Numbered from the stretch's first letter, positions 7,377 through 15,891 are shown. The stretch is DNA of 18,571 bases from an uncultured Bdellovibrionales bacterium (GCA_937927435.1 CALBDW010000127.1:1-18571), one strand, 5' to 3'. Made by a program: numbers and translations. The notes: a model not told the origin generated them from the letters alone.

Positions 7377-7457
7377 CAATGTCTCGAAAGAATTCGTTAG
7401 GTGCAATTGCGAGAATGGCCTATACCCATTAGACTCGGGCCTTCACGGAGCAAAGAA

Positions 7458-8840
7458 ATGATACCGGTGATCTTGTCTGGCGGGAGTGGAACGCGCCTTT
7501 GGCCAGTTTCGCGGCAGTCGTTTCCCAAGCAATTTTGCGAATTCTTGGATGAGTCTCTTTTTGCGAAAACAATCAAGCGTGTTTTACCGCTTGGTTCGCC
7601 TTGGGTCGTAACAGTTCGCGATCTCAAAGTACTTACGGAGCGAGGTCTTCGCGAATTCGGAATCCCGCAAGAACTAGCTTTGTATGAGCCGATGGCCCGG
7701 AACACGGCGCCGGCTATCGCATTTCTATGCAAAGTTTTTGAGGCCCGCGGCTTGGCAAATGAAGTGGTTGGTGTTTTCCCCGCCGATCACTTGATTGAAG
7801 ATGAAGCCGCATTTCGCTCAGCCGTTGAAAAGGCGAAAGCGTTCGCGCTCGATGGGCACGTCGTCACCTTAGGGGTTCGTCCAACTTATCCCGCAACCGG
7901 GTACGGATATATCGAAACATCAGGACCTGCCTCAGGTAAAAACGGTGATGCGTTACGGGCCGTGAGATTCCGGGAAAAGCCGGATGAAGCGACGGCGAAA
8001 AGTTTTCTGGAGCAGGGCGGGTATTACTGGAATGCGGGAATGTTCATCTTCAAAGTCTCGCGAATGATCGAGCATCTCGCGTCGCTTGCGCCTGATGTTT
8101 GGGGCGCATTCTCTGACTTAAAAGATGATTTGAGTAATCTCGAATCCATTTACCAAAAGGCGCGCTCGATCAGCATCGACTATGCCGTCATGGAAAAACT
8201 AGAAGAACATGTCTGTATTCCGTGCGACTTTGCGTGGAGTGATCTCGGATCTTGGGACGCCATTTCAAGTTTGCCAGAAGGCTCGGTTCCGTGTCTTGAA
8301 GCTGTCGTGGAAGTCGATGGAGCGCGTGATAACTTTGTTTTTGGCCGACCTGGCAGGTCATATGCAATTGCTGGGTTATCGAATTTGATAGTTGTCGACA
8401 CGGCAGACGCTTTGCTTGTTGCCAATAAGGGCGCCAGTGAAAAGGTTAAGGATGTTGTTGAAGAACTAAAGAACCGCTCGATTTCGTCAGCTCAACAGCA
8501 TTCTTTTGAAGTCCGTCCATGGGGTCGGTTTGACGTTCTTTTTGACGATTCTGACTTTAAGTCAAAAGTGATTACGGTTGACCCGGGAGCACAGCTCTCT
8601 TTGCAGTCGCACCAAAAGCGGGCAGAGCATTGGATCATTGTCAGAGGCCAAGGCGAAGTTGTGCTCGATGATAAAACGATTCCAGTTTCCGCTGGAGACC
8701 ATGTTCACATCCCAATCGGCGCGAAACATCGGATGAGAAATACGGGAACCACACCACTAAAATTTGTGGAAGTTCAATTAGGCTCGTATTTCGGCGAAGA
8801 TGATATTGTTCGATATCAAGATGATTATAAACGTGTCTAA
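7458..8840 (+). CDS. manC: Mannose-1-phosphate guanylyltransferase / mannose-6-phosphate isomerase (type II, bifunctional)
   Basis: A 460-residue enzyme that makes GDP-mannose from mannose-1-phosphate and GTP, with a C-terminal isomerase domain. The start at 7458 is chosen because MIPVILSGGSGTRLWP is the family N-terminus and ACGGAG lies 7 nt upstream. An ATG-less extension to 7401 is not needed. Key parts: GGSGTRLWP at 8-16 (nucleotide binding), FPADHLI at 107-113 (guanylyltransferase motif), FREKP at 171-175, WNAGMF at 191-196, and the C-terminal cupin with QSHQKRAEHW at 383-392 and IPIGAKHRMRN at 418-428 (metal-binding H and E residues). It ends LGSYFGEDDIVRYQDDYKR as in AlgA, WbpW and ManC. 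It is cytosolic. The initiating transferase gene follows after 10 nt, so they are probably one operon supplying mannose residues. Confidence 0.93.
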   Translation: MIPVILSGGSGTRLWPVSRQSFPKQFCEFLDESLFAKTIKRVLPLGSPWVVTVRDLKVLTERGLREFGIPQELALYEPMARNTAPAIAFLCKVFEARGLANEVVGVFPADHLIEDEAAFRSAVEKAKAFALDGHVVTLGVRPTYPATGYGYIETSGPASGKNGDALRAVRFREKPDEATAKSFLEQGGYYWNAGMFIFKVSRMIEHLASLAPDVWGAFSDLKDDLSNLESIYQKARSISIDYAVMEKLEEHVCIPCDFAWSDLGSWDAISSLPEGSVPCLEAVVEVDGARDNFVFGRPGRSYAIAGLSNLIVVDTADALLVANKGASEKVKDVVEELKNRSISSAQQHSFEVRPWGRFDVLFDDSDFKSKVITVDPGAQLSLQSHQKRAEHWIIVRGQGEVVLDDKTIPVSAGDHVHIPIGAKHRMRNTGTTPLKFVEVQLGSYFGEDDIVRYQDDYKRV

Positions 8841-8850
8841 ATAAGTAACG

Positions 8851-10227
8851 ATGTTATCACTCATTGCGCGCAAACTTGCGATAATTAACGCTCTCTTTGA
8901 TTTATTCTTGGTTGGACTAGCATGGGTTGCGTCGTATTTTGTACGATTTCACCTTTTGGAAGGCGCCCAACCCGGTTTAGAACGCCTCTTTGCGCTTTGG
9001 TTTCTGCCTTTAGCAACAATTACGCTATATTTCCTTTTAAAAAACCAACTTTATCGCCTAAGTCGTCTTCAGTCCGTGACCGATGACGTCATGACTATTC
9101 TCAAAGCGAATGGCATGAGCGTTGTTACCTTTGTCGTTCTTGTTTACTTTTTTTCGGAAGATAAGATTTCCCGAATTACGATCGGGTTGTATGCCTTCAG
9201 TTCGACATTCCTTTTGATTTTCGGGCGATTGATGGTACGAAGCCTGGTACGGAAACTTCGGCGCCGTGGATATTTGCTCAATAAGGTCTTTGTCGTTGGT
9301 GACGGTAAACAGGTCCCGAAATACCTCGATAACGTTAGGTACACTCCCGGGACTGGAGTTTCAATTCAAGGAATCTTTGGCTCGGGCAATGCCGTTAAAT
9401 TTGAAGCACCGAAATTTCCTCTTGAAGCACTTGAGGCTGAGATTCAGAAGCAAAGACCCGATATCGTCGTGCTCGGATTTGACGAAGACTCAAATGGCTT
9501 TGTCGCTGATTTCATCCGGAAATTCTACGACAGCTTGGTTCAGATTCAGATTTTGCCATCTGAGAATCATGCACTTCTTGGACTGAATATGGAGACTGTT
9601 GAAGACATTCACATTATGGCTCTCAACCAGCCCAATTTTCCGTTGCCTGATGTTTTAGCGAAGAGGGCGATCGATTTAATCGGAAGCGCGGTAGGGTTGA
9701 TTCTTCTCTCTCCACTTTTTCTAATTATCGCATCACTCATAAAGTTAACTTCTAAAGGTCCTGTCTTTTTCACCCAAGAGCGCATCGGATTAAACGGCAA
9801 GCGCTTTAGGATGTGGAAGTTCCGCACGATGAAGCATATTCCGGAAAGCGAACAAAAAGCGCAGTGGACAGTGGAGAACGATCCGCGACGAACGAAGTTC
9901 GGGGCTTTCTTGCGGAAGACATCGATCGATGAGCTTCCTCAGTTGTGGAACGTCCTCATTGGCGATATGAGCCTCGTGGGGCCTCGACCGGAGCAGCCGT
10001 TCTTTGTCGAAAAGTTCAAAAAAGAGATTCCGGCCTATATGCTTAGACACAAAATGAAGGCGGGTATCACGGGCTGGGCGCAGGTGAATGGTTGGCGTGG
10101 GGACACGTCGTTGTACAAAAGAATTGAATACGATCTTTATTACATTCGTAACTGGACGATCTGGTTTGACATCAAGATTCTTGTGATGACCTTTGTGAAA
10201 GGGTTCGTAAACAAGAACGCATACTAA
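8851..10227 (+). CDS. wcaJ: Undecaprenyl-phosphate sugar phosphotransferase (WcaJ/WbaP-type)
   Basis: A 458-residue polyprenyl phosphoglycosyltransferase that attaches the first sugar-1-phosphate to undecaprenyl phosphate at the inner membrane. The layout is the usual one: about four membrane helices in residues 10-130, a CoA-binding-like middle domain (KVFVVGDGKQV at about 145-155), then a re-entrant helix at about 274-298 and the catalytic domain. The catalytic domain shows GPVFFTQERIG, KFRTM at 323-327, the catalytic D360-E361 in RKTSIDELPQLWNV, GDMSLVGPRPE at 371-381 and GITGWAQVNG. Glucose-1-phosphate is the commonest substrate of this subgroup, but galactose cannot be excluded from sequence. 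The start is 10 nt after manC with a weak ribosome-binding site, so coupling is likely. The symbol reflects similarity to the WcaJ group, not proven substrate. Confidence 0.9.
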   Translation: MLSLIARKLAIINALFDLFLVGLAWVASYFVRFHLLEGAQPGLERLFALWFLPLATITLYFLLKNQLYRLSRLQSVTDDVMTILKANGMSVVTFVVLVYFFSEDKISRITIGLYAFSSTFLLIFGRLMVRSLVRKLRRRGYLLNKVFVVGDGKQVPKYLDNVRYTPGTGVSIQGIFGSGNAVKFEAPKFPLEALEAEIQKQRPDIVVLGFDEDSNGFVADFIRKFYDSLVQIQILPSENHALLGLNMETVEDIHIMALNQPNFPLPDVLAKRAIDLIGSAVGLILLSPLFLIIASLIKLTSKGPVFFTQERIGLNGKRFRMWKFRTMKHIPESEQKAQWTVENDPRRTKFGAFLRKTSIDELPQLWNVLIGDMSLVGPRPEQPFFVEKFKKEIPAYMLRHKMKAGITGWAQVNGWRGDTSLYKRIEYDLYYIRNWTIWFDIKILVMTFVKGFVNKNAY

Positions 10228-10254
10228 AGACGGCTATTGCAGACTCGAGGGAAA

Positions 10255-11352
10255 GTGAAAACTGTATTACTTCATGACTGGCTTACTGGATTCCGTGGCG
10301 GAGAAAGGGTTCTAGAGGCTTTTTGTGAGATTTTTCCGGAAGCTGATATTCACACGCTCATTTATGTGCCCGGCTCTACGTCAAAGACGATCGAGCGACA
10401 CAAGATCCACACGAGCTTTTTGAACTCTTGGCCTGGAGTCGAAAAGCATTATCGAAAGTTTTTGCCGCTCTTCCCGAAGGCAGCAGAGGGACTCAAAATT
10501 GAAGCCGATGTGGATGTTGTTCTCAGTAGTTGCCATTGCGTGATTAAAGGCGTTCCGAAACCAGCTGGTGCAGTTCACGTTAGCTATATTCATAGCCCTA
10601 TGCGGTACATGTACGATCAATACGACGCCTACTTTGGGCGCGAAGTGGCGTCATTACCGATTCGGTTGGGAGCCGCTTTATTTCGCGATTACCTGGTCAA
10701 TTGGGACAAGCGAAGCAACGAGAACGTCGATTTCATGATCGCAAACTCGAAATTCGTTCGTGAGCGAATTCGAAGATATTACGAACGCGATGCCGAAGTT
10801 ATTTACCCTTTTGTTGACTTTGGTGATTTTGCGGACGTTCAAAAGAATCCCAGGTCCAAAAAAGACTACTTTGTGATGGTAACGGCCTTCGCGCCTAATA
10901 AAAGAGTCGACTTGGCTATTGAAGCCTTTAACGAACTCAAGCTTCCGTTGAAAATTATTGGCAGTGGACAGCTGGAAAAGCAGTTGCGCGCAAAGGCGGG
11001 TCCAACCATCGAATTTTTGGGAAGCGTTCCGCGAAAAACAGTCGTGGAAACCCTTGCCGAAAGCCGAGCGCTTATTTTCCCAGGTGTTGAGGACTTCGGA
11101 ATTACTCCGCTTGAAGCATTAGCTGCAGGGACACCCATCATCGCCTACAAAGCGGGTGGTGTGCTTGAAACTTTAAGCGAAGAGAATACGGTCTTTTTTG
11201 AAGAGGCAAGCCCAAAGAGTTTGGCTAATGCTGTGCGGATTTTTGAGAAGGAAGGGCGTGAAGTTCGTAATCCGTCGCTTGAACGATACTCGAGAAAGAG
11301 GTTTCAGGCCGAGATTAAGGACTTCGTAGAGCACGCTCGCTTAAGTAAGTAA
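10255..11352 (+). CDS. Glycosyltransferase family 4, possible mannosyltransferase
   Basis: A 365-residue GT-B glycosyltransferase. The GTG at 10255 is preferred because the product then begins VKTVLLHDWLTGFRGGERV, the usual start for this group, and GAGG lies 4 nt upstream. A TTG at 10237 would add six residues. The glycine-rich N-terminal loop (FRGGERV), IHSPMRYMYDQYD in the acceptor half, FAPNKRVD (donor phosphate binding) and EDFGITPLEALAAGTP with the E-x7-E pair E279/E287 are clear. WbaZ-like enzymes of this type transfer mannose in several O-antigens, and the neighbouring manC makes that reasonable, though the sugar is an inference. It acts on lipid-linked sugar at the cytosolic face. 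The gene ends only 15 nt from the oppositely oriented GT9 gene, with no terminator between. Confidence 0.85.
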   Translation: MKTVLLHDWLTGFRGGERVLEAFCEIFPEADIHTLIYVPGSTSKTIERHKIHTSFLNSWPGVEKHYRKFLPLFPKAAEGLKIEADVDVVLSSCHCVIKGVPKPAGAVHVSYIHSPMRYMYDQYDAYFGREVASLPIRLGAALFRDYLVNWDKRSNENVDFMIANSKFVRERIRRYYERDAEVIYPFVDFGDFADVQKNPRSKKDYFVMVTAFAPNKRVDLAIEAFNELKLPLKIIGSGQLEKQLRAKAGPTIEFLGSVPRKTVVETLAESRALIFPGVEDFGITPLEALAAGTPIIAYKAGGVLETLSEENTVFFEEASPKSLANAVRIFEKEGREVRNPSLERYSRKRFQAEIKDFVEHARLSK

Positions 11353-11367
11353 GAAAGCGGCAAAAAA

Positions 11368-12336
11368 CTAAGAGCCGACTTGGTCTACTAATTCAAGAAC
11401 TCTCTCGGGGCCGATAGCACGAAGGCAGTTTTTGTGCACACACGGAGCATAAGACTTTCCGTCATAGCAAGGTTGGCAGGGAAGTAGGGGCTCTACCGTT
11501 AAGCCGCGACCCAGGCGCTGTAACGGAAATCGCCAAGACGGAAGAGTTGGGCCAAAGAGTGCGATGATGGGAATATCGGCAAGGCCTCCAAAGTGAAGAG
11601 GGCCGGAATCATGTGTGATCAGGCACCGAAAACGTGACCACTCTTTAATAAGAGAGATTAAGTCGAACTCTCCAATTCGATTTTGAACTCTTAATCCTTC
11701 AAATGCGCTGAGAACCCATTTGTCTGACGGGGCGCCGAAGACATGAACCTCATATCCCTTGGCGATAAGTTCTTTCGCGAGTGTTACATAATGCTCAATG
11801 GGCCAGCGTCTTAGATCATCGTCCGCAAGATAATTTTTTGCTCCACCTGGCGATATTGCGATCTTTTTGGATTGGTGGCCCTGCCAGGGAGATAGGGGCA
11901 GAGGAATATAAGGTTTTGGGTCATTTAATTCCTCGTTCAACGCTTTGCTCACCATTTTGAGGTAAGCCAGGGTATGATGCTCATCTCGCCCGGGTTTAAA
12001 AATATGACGTGGACCACGCGCCGTTAAAGCGAGGAGTTGGTACCGAGGATCGCTGTTTCCAATAAAAACATGTTCGAAAGTTTTTCCGAAAAATTTTGCA
12101 TTAAGAGCGAAGACCTCTTTAATTTTGCTTGCAATCGAACTGGAAAATAGATTGGACTCGTGAACGGTGATGATCTCATGGGCTTTTGAGAAGTGATCGA
12201 CGATAGGACGGGCTGAGGTACCACAGACCCAGGTGACTTGGTAGCCCTTTTCAACAAGATACCGGCATGCCGGTAACGCCATTACGACATCACCGAGGGC
12301 CCCGACTTTGATAAAAAGAACCTTTCTTGACGACAT
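11368..12336 (-). CDS. Glycosyltransferase family 9 (heptosyltransferase-like)
   Basis: A 322-residue GT-B enzyme. VLFIKVGALGDVVMALPA at the N-terminus, AISPGGAKNYLADDDLRRWP in the middle and ITHDSGPLHFGGLADIPIIALFGPT near the end are standard GT9 (WaaC/WaaF/RfaF) signatures. The C-terminus carries four cysteines in a C-x2-C-x8-C-x4-C pattern (residues 287-304), also seen in some GT9 proteins. Family members transfer heptose to the LPS core, though relatives in polysaccharide clusters may use other donors. The ATG at 12336 overlaps the upstream stop as TGATG, and a GTG at 12339 is an alternative, so translation is coupled to the preceding GT4 gene. It is the last gene of the minus-strand block. 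Confidence 0.88.
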   Translation of the reverse strand: MSSRKVLFIKVGALGDVVMALPACRYLVEKGYQVTWVCGTSARPIVDHFSKAHEIITVHESNLFSSSIASKIKEVFALNAKFFGKTFEHVFIGNSDPRYQLLALTARGPRHIFKPGRDEHHTLAYLKMVSKALNEELNDPKPYIPLPLSPWQGHQSKKIAISPGGAKNYLADDDLRRWPIEHYVTLAKELIAKGYEVHVFGAPSDKWVLSAFEGLRVQNRIGEFDLISLIKEWSRFRCLITHDSGPLHFGGLADIPIIALFGPTLPSWRFPLQRLGRGLTVEPLLPCQPCYDGKSYAPCVHKNCLRAIGPERVLELVDQVGS

Positions 12337-13556
12337 CACTTCGTTATGAACTCCGAATAAACAGATTCAAATCGATGGGCTGTATCGAGCCCGAAAGACT
12401 GCAATGACCTTCGAAGTTCTTGTCCTTTGAGCTGCATGATGAATTGAGCCCATTTTTCGGGATTAGAACTTACCGTTAGGTAGGGTGAATTAAGTAAATC
12501 GGGATGAATTCGTTCAACGGCTTGATCGTTCGCCAAAACGGGAATACCCGCTGCGAGACTGTCGAGTAGTTTGATCCTGACACCAGAGCCAGAAACATGG
12601 GGTACAAGCATGAGAGAGAGTGAATCCCAGAACTCATTGAGATCCGGAACAAATCCCAGATACTCAAAGAAACTGAATTGACGGCCTTTCTCAAGCAAGT
12701 GATCTGGTGCATGCTTCCCGACCACTAAGAATCTTCCTTGAAATCCAAGATTATCAAGCCTCGGGCAAACGTGTGTGAGGATCCAATCGAGGCTCGCGCG
12801 ATTCGCGTCGAAATCGAGGCCGCCAATGAACCCAATGACCGGTTTTGCAACGGGAGAGTATTTGTTTAAGAAACGTCGCGATCGGACTTCGAAAACAGCA
12901 TCATGATACGTTGGGTATTTCACGCTGTGGCGGACAGGAAGATGTGGTGTACGCTTTTGTGTGTCTATTAGATCTTTCTGTGAAATATGCCAGTACTCGT
13001 CGACGCAGTTCGCGAGGTCTACTTCATGGTGGCGTAATTTTCGGGCATTAAGTCCGTGGACCAATTTGAGGATTGGGTTGGGCTCGCATTTGGCGCGATA
13101 TTCGAAGAGATCCGATTCGATATTATGGAGGTAAACCACTTTCTTCTTTTCAGGTGGGTGTGGCGATCTGCTTAACCAAGACCAAGCAAAGGTGTAATGG
13201 TAAATCGCCAAATCTGCTTCGCCCAGTTCGCTTCTTCTGTCGAATTCTGGCGGATAGTAGAAGAGGCAAGGGCTCGCGTCTTTTTGAAGAAACGACTTCA
13301 AAAGTCGGAGCGTTCTATGAGCTTGGGACTCTTTTTTCGCCAGAGAGTTCCCCCAACAAACGAGTTTCAAGCGAGGGCCAAAGATCGTTTCAATGCCGGC
13401 TTGCGCTTTTTGAGCGATTTGTTCCGGTGAGTCTTTCCAAACGACAAGTTCCACGTCGTGGTAGCGGGCGAAGCCGAGAGCCTGATCGTAGATAACCTGA
13501 AAGGCACCCTCAGTTACGGGATAGGGAAAAAACGGGCTATAAATTCGAACTTTCAT
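12336..13556 (-). CDS. Glycosyltransferase family 4
   Basis: A 406-residue GT-B protein. It begins MKVRIYSPFFPYPVTEGAF, with the proline/glycine acceptor-side loop common in this family. The C-terminal half has VIGFIGGLDFDANRASLDWI at about 240-259, GRFLVVGKHAPD, and VPHVSGSGVRIKLLDSLAAG-IPVLA at 318-341, the donor-binding region of Glyco_trans_1_4-type enzymes. It differs from the GT4 at 10255 in having SGSGVRIKLLDSLAAG instead of EDFGITPLEA, so the two are separate subfamilies. The donor and acceptor cannot be told from sequence. It starts 1 nt after the stop of the ligase-like gene and overlaps the GT9 gene, so the block is one operon. Confidence 0.85.
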   Translation of the reverse strand: MKVRIYSPFFPYPVTEGAFQVIYDQALGFARYHDVELVVWKDSPEQIAQKAQAGIETIFGPRLKLVCWGNSLAKKESQAHRTLRLLKSFLQKDASPCLFYYPPEFDRRSELGEADLAIYHYTFAWSWLSRSPHPPEKKKVVYLHNIESDLFEYRAKCEPNPILKLVHGLNARKLRHHEVDLANCVDEYWHISQKDLIDTQKRTPHLPVRHSVKYPTYHDAVFEVRSRRFLNKYSPVAKPVIGFIGGLDFDANRASLDWILTHVCPRLDNLGFQGRFLVVGKHAPDHLLEKGRQFSFFEYLGFVPDLNEFWDSLSLMLVPHVSGSGVRIKLLDSLAAGIPVLANDQAVERIHPDLLNSPYLTVSSNPEKWAQFIMQLKGQELRRSLQSFGLDTAHRFESVYSEFITK

Positions 13557-13557
13557 T

Positions 13558-14856
13558 TTACGGTGAACCTAACTTAAAAGTTCTCGTGCGATTGAGCTTC
13601 AAAAGTACGGTCATCGATATGACCAATGCCCACACAACCATGAAGTTATGATTGGTCACTCCGGTCTTGAAATTACACTCCGTAAATCCCCCGATGTGAA
13701 GGTGTAGTTGGGCTCCAAGGCAAGCAAGTGCCAAGGCGCGCGCCCATAGGTATTCCCGAGGGAGAGCTTTCCACAGGCGCCAGGTCAGCCAGATCATGAA
13801 ACTGATAATGAACATATAGGTGAGAAAGCCGGTTATCCCCGTGCCGGCAAGCATTTGCAGGTAGTTATTGTGGGCATGGCCGGTGAAGGCATCGGGATTG
13901 CCGAGCACCTCCGCGTACTCTCCGGCACGACGTTCATTCTCTTGGTAGCCGATTCCAAAAATAGGATGGTCCTTGAACATTTCCCAGTTGATTTTCCATA
14001 AGAACAAGCGGTCGGAGTTGCTGTGATAATTCGTATCAAAGAGTGTCAAGACGCGCGTTCGAAACATTTCAACTGTTGAAAAGAGGATTGCGACGACTGC
14101 CGTGCCTGCGCCCGTTAAAACGGCTGCAAGCTTGGGTGATACAATCGCGGCAACGGCGAGATGAGTGATCGCCATTGCGATCCAGGCACCTCTCGTAAAG
14201 GTCGTAATAAGACTGAGTGAGATAAGCGCGTAAGCTACGACAGAGCCCCAGAATATCCAGCTGAACTCGCGGCGCCTCTTATAGGTCAAGAGTGCTACGG
14301 CGAGAGGGAGGCAAACGTGCATTCCGGCTATATATGCATATTGCATGGGATGGCCGAAGAGGCCAGCGGTTCGCCAGAGAGGCATCTTGGCTTCGAGATC
14401 AAGAGGAAGTACGGCGCGGTTACCTGAACGCAGAAAATCGATACCCGTGATCGACTGAAAAACTCCGTAAACGGCGACGATAGAGGTAAAGGTGAGAAAG
14501 ACCCGGTAGCCTTTAGTTGTTGGAGGGCTTACGGTCAGTGCAATAGCTAATGTGTATAGCAGGAAGATCCAGCGCTGCGAGCCCCATGAAAAAAGGATGT
14601 CAGTTTCGGAGTTTCCATTAACAAAAAGACCGATGCCGGTAATTAAGAAAAGTAAGAGGGTCGATTTCCATGGGAGATATGGGTCAAAGGTCTTTAATGT
14701 CAGTATCTCACCTTCGGGTTTTCGGAATATGTACGAAAACGTGAGCGCAAATGTCAGCCAGCCAAAGATTTCCATAGCCGCCATGGAACTCCAGGTGCTG
14801 ATGAAGTAAAGGGTGACTGCAAAAGTTAAGATGCGGCGATGTAATTCGATTGGCAT
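13558..14856 (-). CDS. O-antigen ligase / polymerase family membrane protein (Wzy_C)
   Basis: A protein of about 432 residues with around eleven hydrophobic segments and a long periplasmic loop. The Wzy_C signature is present: RLFLWKINWEMFKDHPIFG-IGYQ, then GHAHNNYLQMLAGTGITGF, with H327 and H329 of the conserved HxHN motif. Family members either polymerise repeat units (Wzy) or ligate glycan to lipid A-core (WaaL), and sequence alone does not decide. The start is uncertain. The ATG at 14856 gives MPIELHRRILTFAVTLYF directly before the first membrane helix, while an in-frame TTG at 14895 would add 13 residues. Neither has a good ribosome-binding site. It lies 45 nt after the upstream stop and 1 nt before the GT4 gene. 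Confidence 0.82.
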   Translation of the reverse strand: MPIELHRRILTFAVTLYFISTWSSMAAMEIFGWLTFALTFSYIFRKPEGEILTLKTFDPYLPWKSTLLLFLITGIGLFVNGNSETDILFSWGSQRWIFLLYTLAIALTVSPPTTKGYRVFLTFTSIVAVYGVFQSITGIDFLRSGNRAVLPLDLEAKMPLWRTAGLFGHPMQYAYIAGMHVCLPLAVALLTYKRRREFSWIFWGSVVAYALISLSLITTFTRGAWIAMAITHLAVAAIVSPKLAAVLTGAGTAVVAILFSTVEMFRTRVLTLFDTNYHSNSDRLFLWKINWEMFKDHPIFGIGYQENERRAGEYAEVLGNPDAFTGHAHNNYLQMLAGTGITGFLTYMFIISFMIWLTWRLWKALPREYLWARALALACLGAQLHLHIGGFTECNFKTGVTNHNFMVVWALVISMTVLLKLNRTRTFKLGSP

Positions 14857-14901
14857 GATAGGGGAGATAAAAACGGAAAAACTCGTCGATGGCAAGGGGC
14901 A

Positions 14902-15759
14902 TTAGCCGCTCAAAAAACTTCGCCGGAGATTTTGCAAGTGGTCAAGGATTCCGAGTTTCGAAGCGAAGTAATATAGACCTCCGGCCCTTGAGCGGGACCG
15001 GCGAATATCGAAAATTTCAATTCCTTCCTTTAGCAACCGGGCGGAGATGCTGAATTCAATTAGCAGCGATTTGGCTTTCATGACATATATTTCGCGATTT
15101 TCATTACTTAATCTCGCTGACATATACCAGCGCTCTTTAGATTCACCTGGTACTTCGGGGCCCATGACTAACCAGTGGTCCAAGTAGGCTCTGAGATTGG
15201 GGCTAAGGAGGCGGTTTTCTTTAAACAAACTGTCGCCTTCGTCCGCAAAGATCTCCTTCTCGTCAATCGGGAATACAATCGGCAGAATTTTTTTAAGTTC
15301 GGCGTATCTGAGGAAAAAGATGTTGGTTCGGATCCACTTTCTCGTTTTCCAACCAAAAAGTTCAAATTCTTCCCTTGTATGATCGACGTGGCCAACGGCC
15401 AAGCCTCGATTGAGAGCTTCTTGAACTTCCTTTTGATCAAACCAATCGAGAAACTTCGTGCCGTAGTGGCGCGCGAACGTATCATTGCAAAGACAGAAAA
15501 TGGTGTTGTCGTCGATCGCCTTATCGCTCAAAAAATCGATCCCTTTTTGCCAACCGGAAAACTCCCGCGTACTGTTATCGCCGGCAATAACGGCCGTATT
15601 GGGCAGATCGCATGGCGCTGCTTCACCCGAGTTATCGATGATCGTGATCTGGAATTTGGCGCCGGGAAAAAGCCGATTCAAAAGCGGGATCAAGTGCTTC
15701 TCTATTTGCCAACGGTGTTGGGGGCCAAATTCCAGGTAGAGAACGTGGGCTTGATTCAT
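14902..15759 (-). CDS. Putative GT-A-like glycosyltransferase, 285 aa
   Basis: A soluble 285-residue protein with no membrane segment. VLYLEFGPQHRW starts the first strand. GDNSTREFSGWQKGI at 60-74 and IFCLCNDTFARH at about 87-98 recall the FGAWK-x-GL ... NDS pattern of RgpF-like and other GT-A rhamnan and polysaccharide transferases, where the second acidic motif binds the donor. This is a weak, pattern-level resemblance. The frame is open further upstream to a TTG at 15858, but that codon falls in the -35 box of a good promoter, so the ATG at 15759 is preferred. It heads the minus-strand block of four polysaccharide genes. The alternative is a conserved hypothetical protein of another type. 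Confidence 0.6.
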   Translation of the reverse strand: MNQAHVLYLEFGPQHRWQIEKHLIPLLNRLFPGAKFQITIIDNSGEAAPCDLPNTAVIAGDNSTREFSGWQKGIDFLSDKAIDDNTIFCLCNDTFARHYGTKFLDWFDQKEVQEALNRGLAVGHVDHTREEFELFGWKTRKWIRTNIFFLRYAELKKILPIVFPIDEKEIFADEGDSLFKENRLLSPNLRAYLDHWLVMGPEVPGESKERWYMSARLSNENREIYVMKAKSLLIEFSISARLLKEGIEIFDIRRSRSRAGGLYYFASKLGILDHLQNLRRSFLSG

Positions 15760-15785
15760 TGCGCAAATAACCGGATTGCCTATGA

Positions 15786-15814
15786 TTGACTCCTTTTTTA
15801 GCACAAAATACGTT
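15786..15814 (+). promoter_or_regulatory. Possible promoter for the flippase-GT2 gene
   Basis: TTGACT at 15786-15791 is followed after 17 nt by TACGTT at 15809-15814. The -35 is good and the -10 is poor. Its -35 box is the mirror image of the minus-strand one at 15853-15858, so the two promoters face each other and their start sites nearly coincide. Confidence 0.3.
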
Positions 15815-15828
15815 ATGCCAATTATCGA

Positions 15829-15858
15829 ATTATCCGAGGTTTTTAAGCTAGCAGTCAA
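15829..15858 (-). promoter_or_regulatory. Sigma-70-like promoter for the minus-strand block
   Basis: On the minus strand TTGACT (15858-15853) is followed after 18 nt by GATAAT (15834-15829). Both match the sigma-70 consensus at five of six positions. A second GATAAT occurs at 15826-15821. Transcription would start near 15822, upstream of the 14902-15759 gene and reading into all four minus-strand genes. Confidence 0.5.
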
Positions 15859-15891
15859 ATGGCGAAGGCCCGCCTATTGAGGAAATGAGCT

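Noticed and set aside
11436..11450. CACACACGGAGCA shared with the manC-relic leader at about 5397-5410
   Set aside because: At 11436 it falls inside the coding sequence of the GT9 gene near its cysteine cluster. A 13-base match of low complexity is likely chance.
14708..14902. ATG at 14902 in a TAATG overlap with the upstream stop, as a start for the Wzy_C gene
   Set aside because: That ATG is in a different frame from the ligase-type protein and its frame ends after 64 codons.
15175..15789. Plus-strand frame of 204 codons opposite the GT-A-like gene
   Set aside because: The minus-strand gene sits in a tight operon behind a good promoter, and the plus-strand frame has no recognisable motif.
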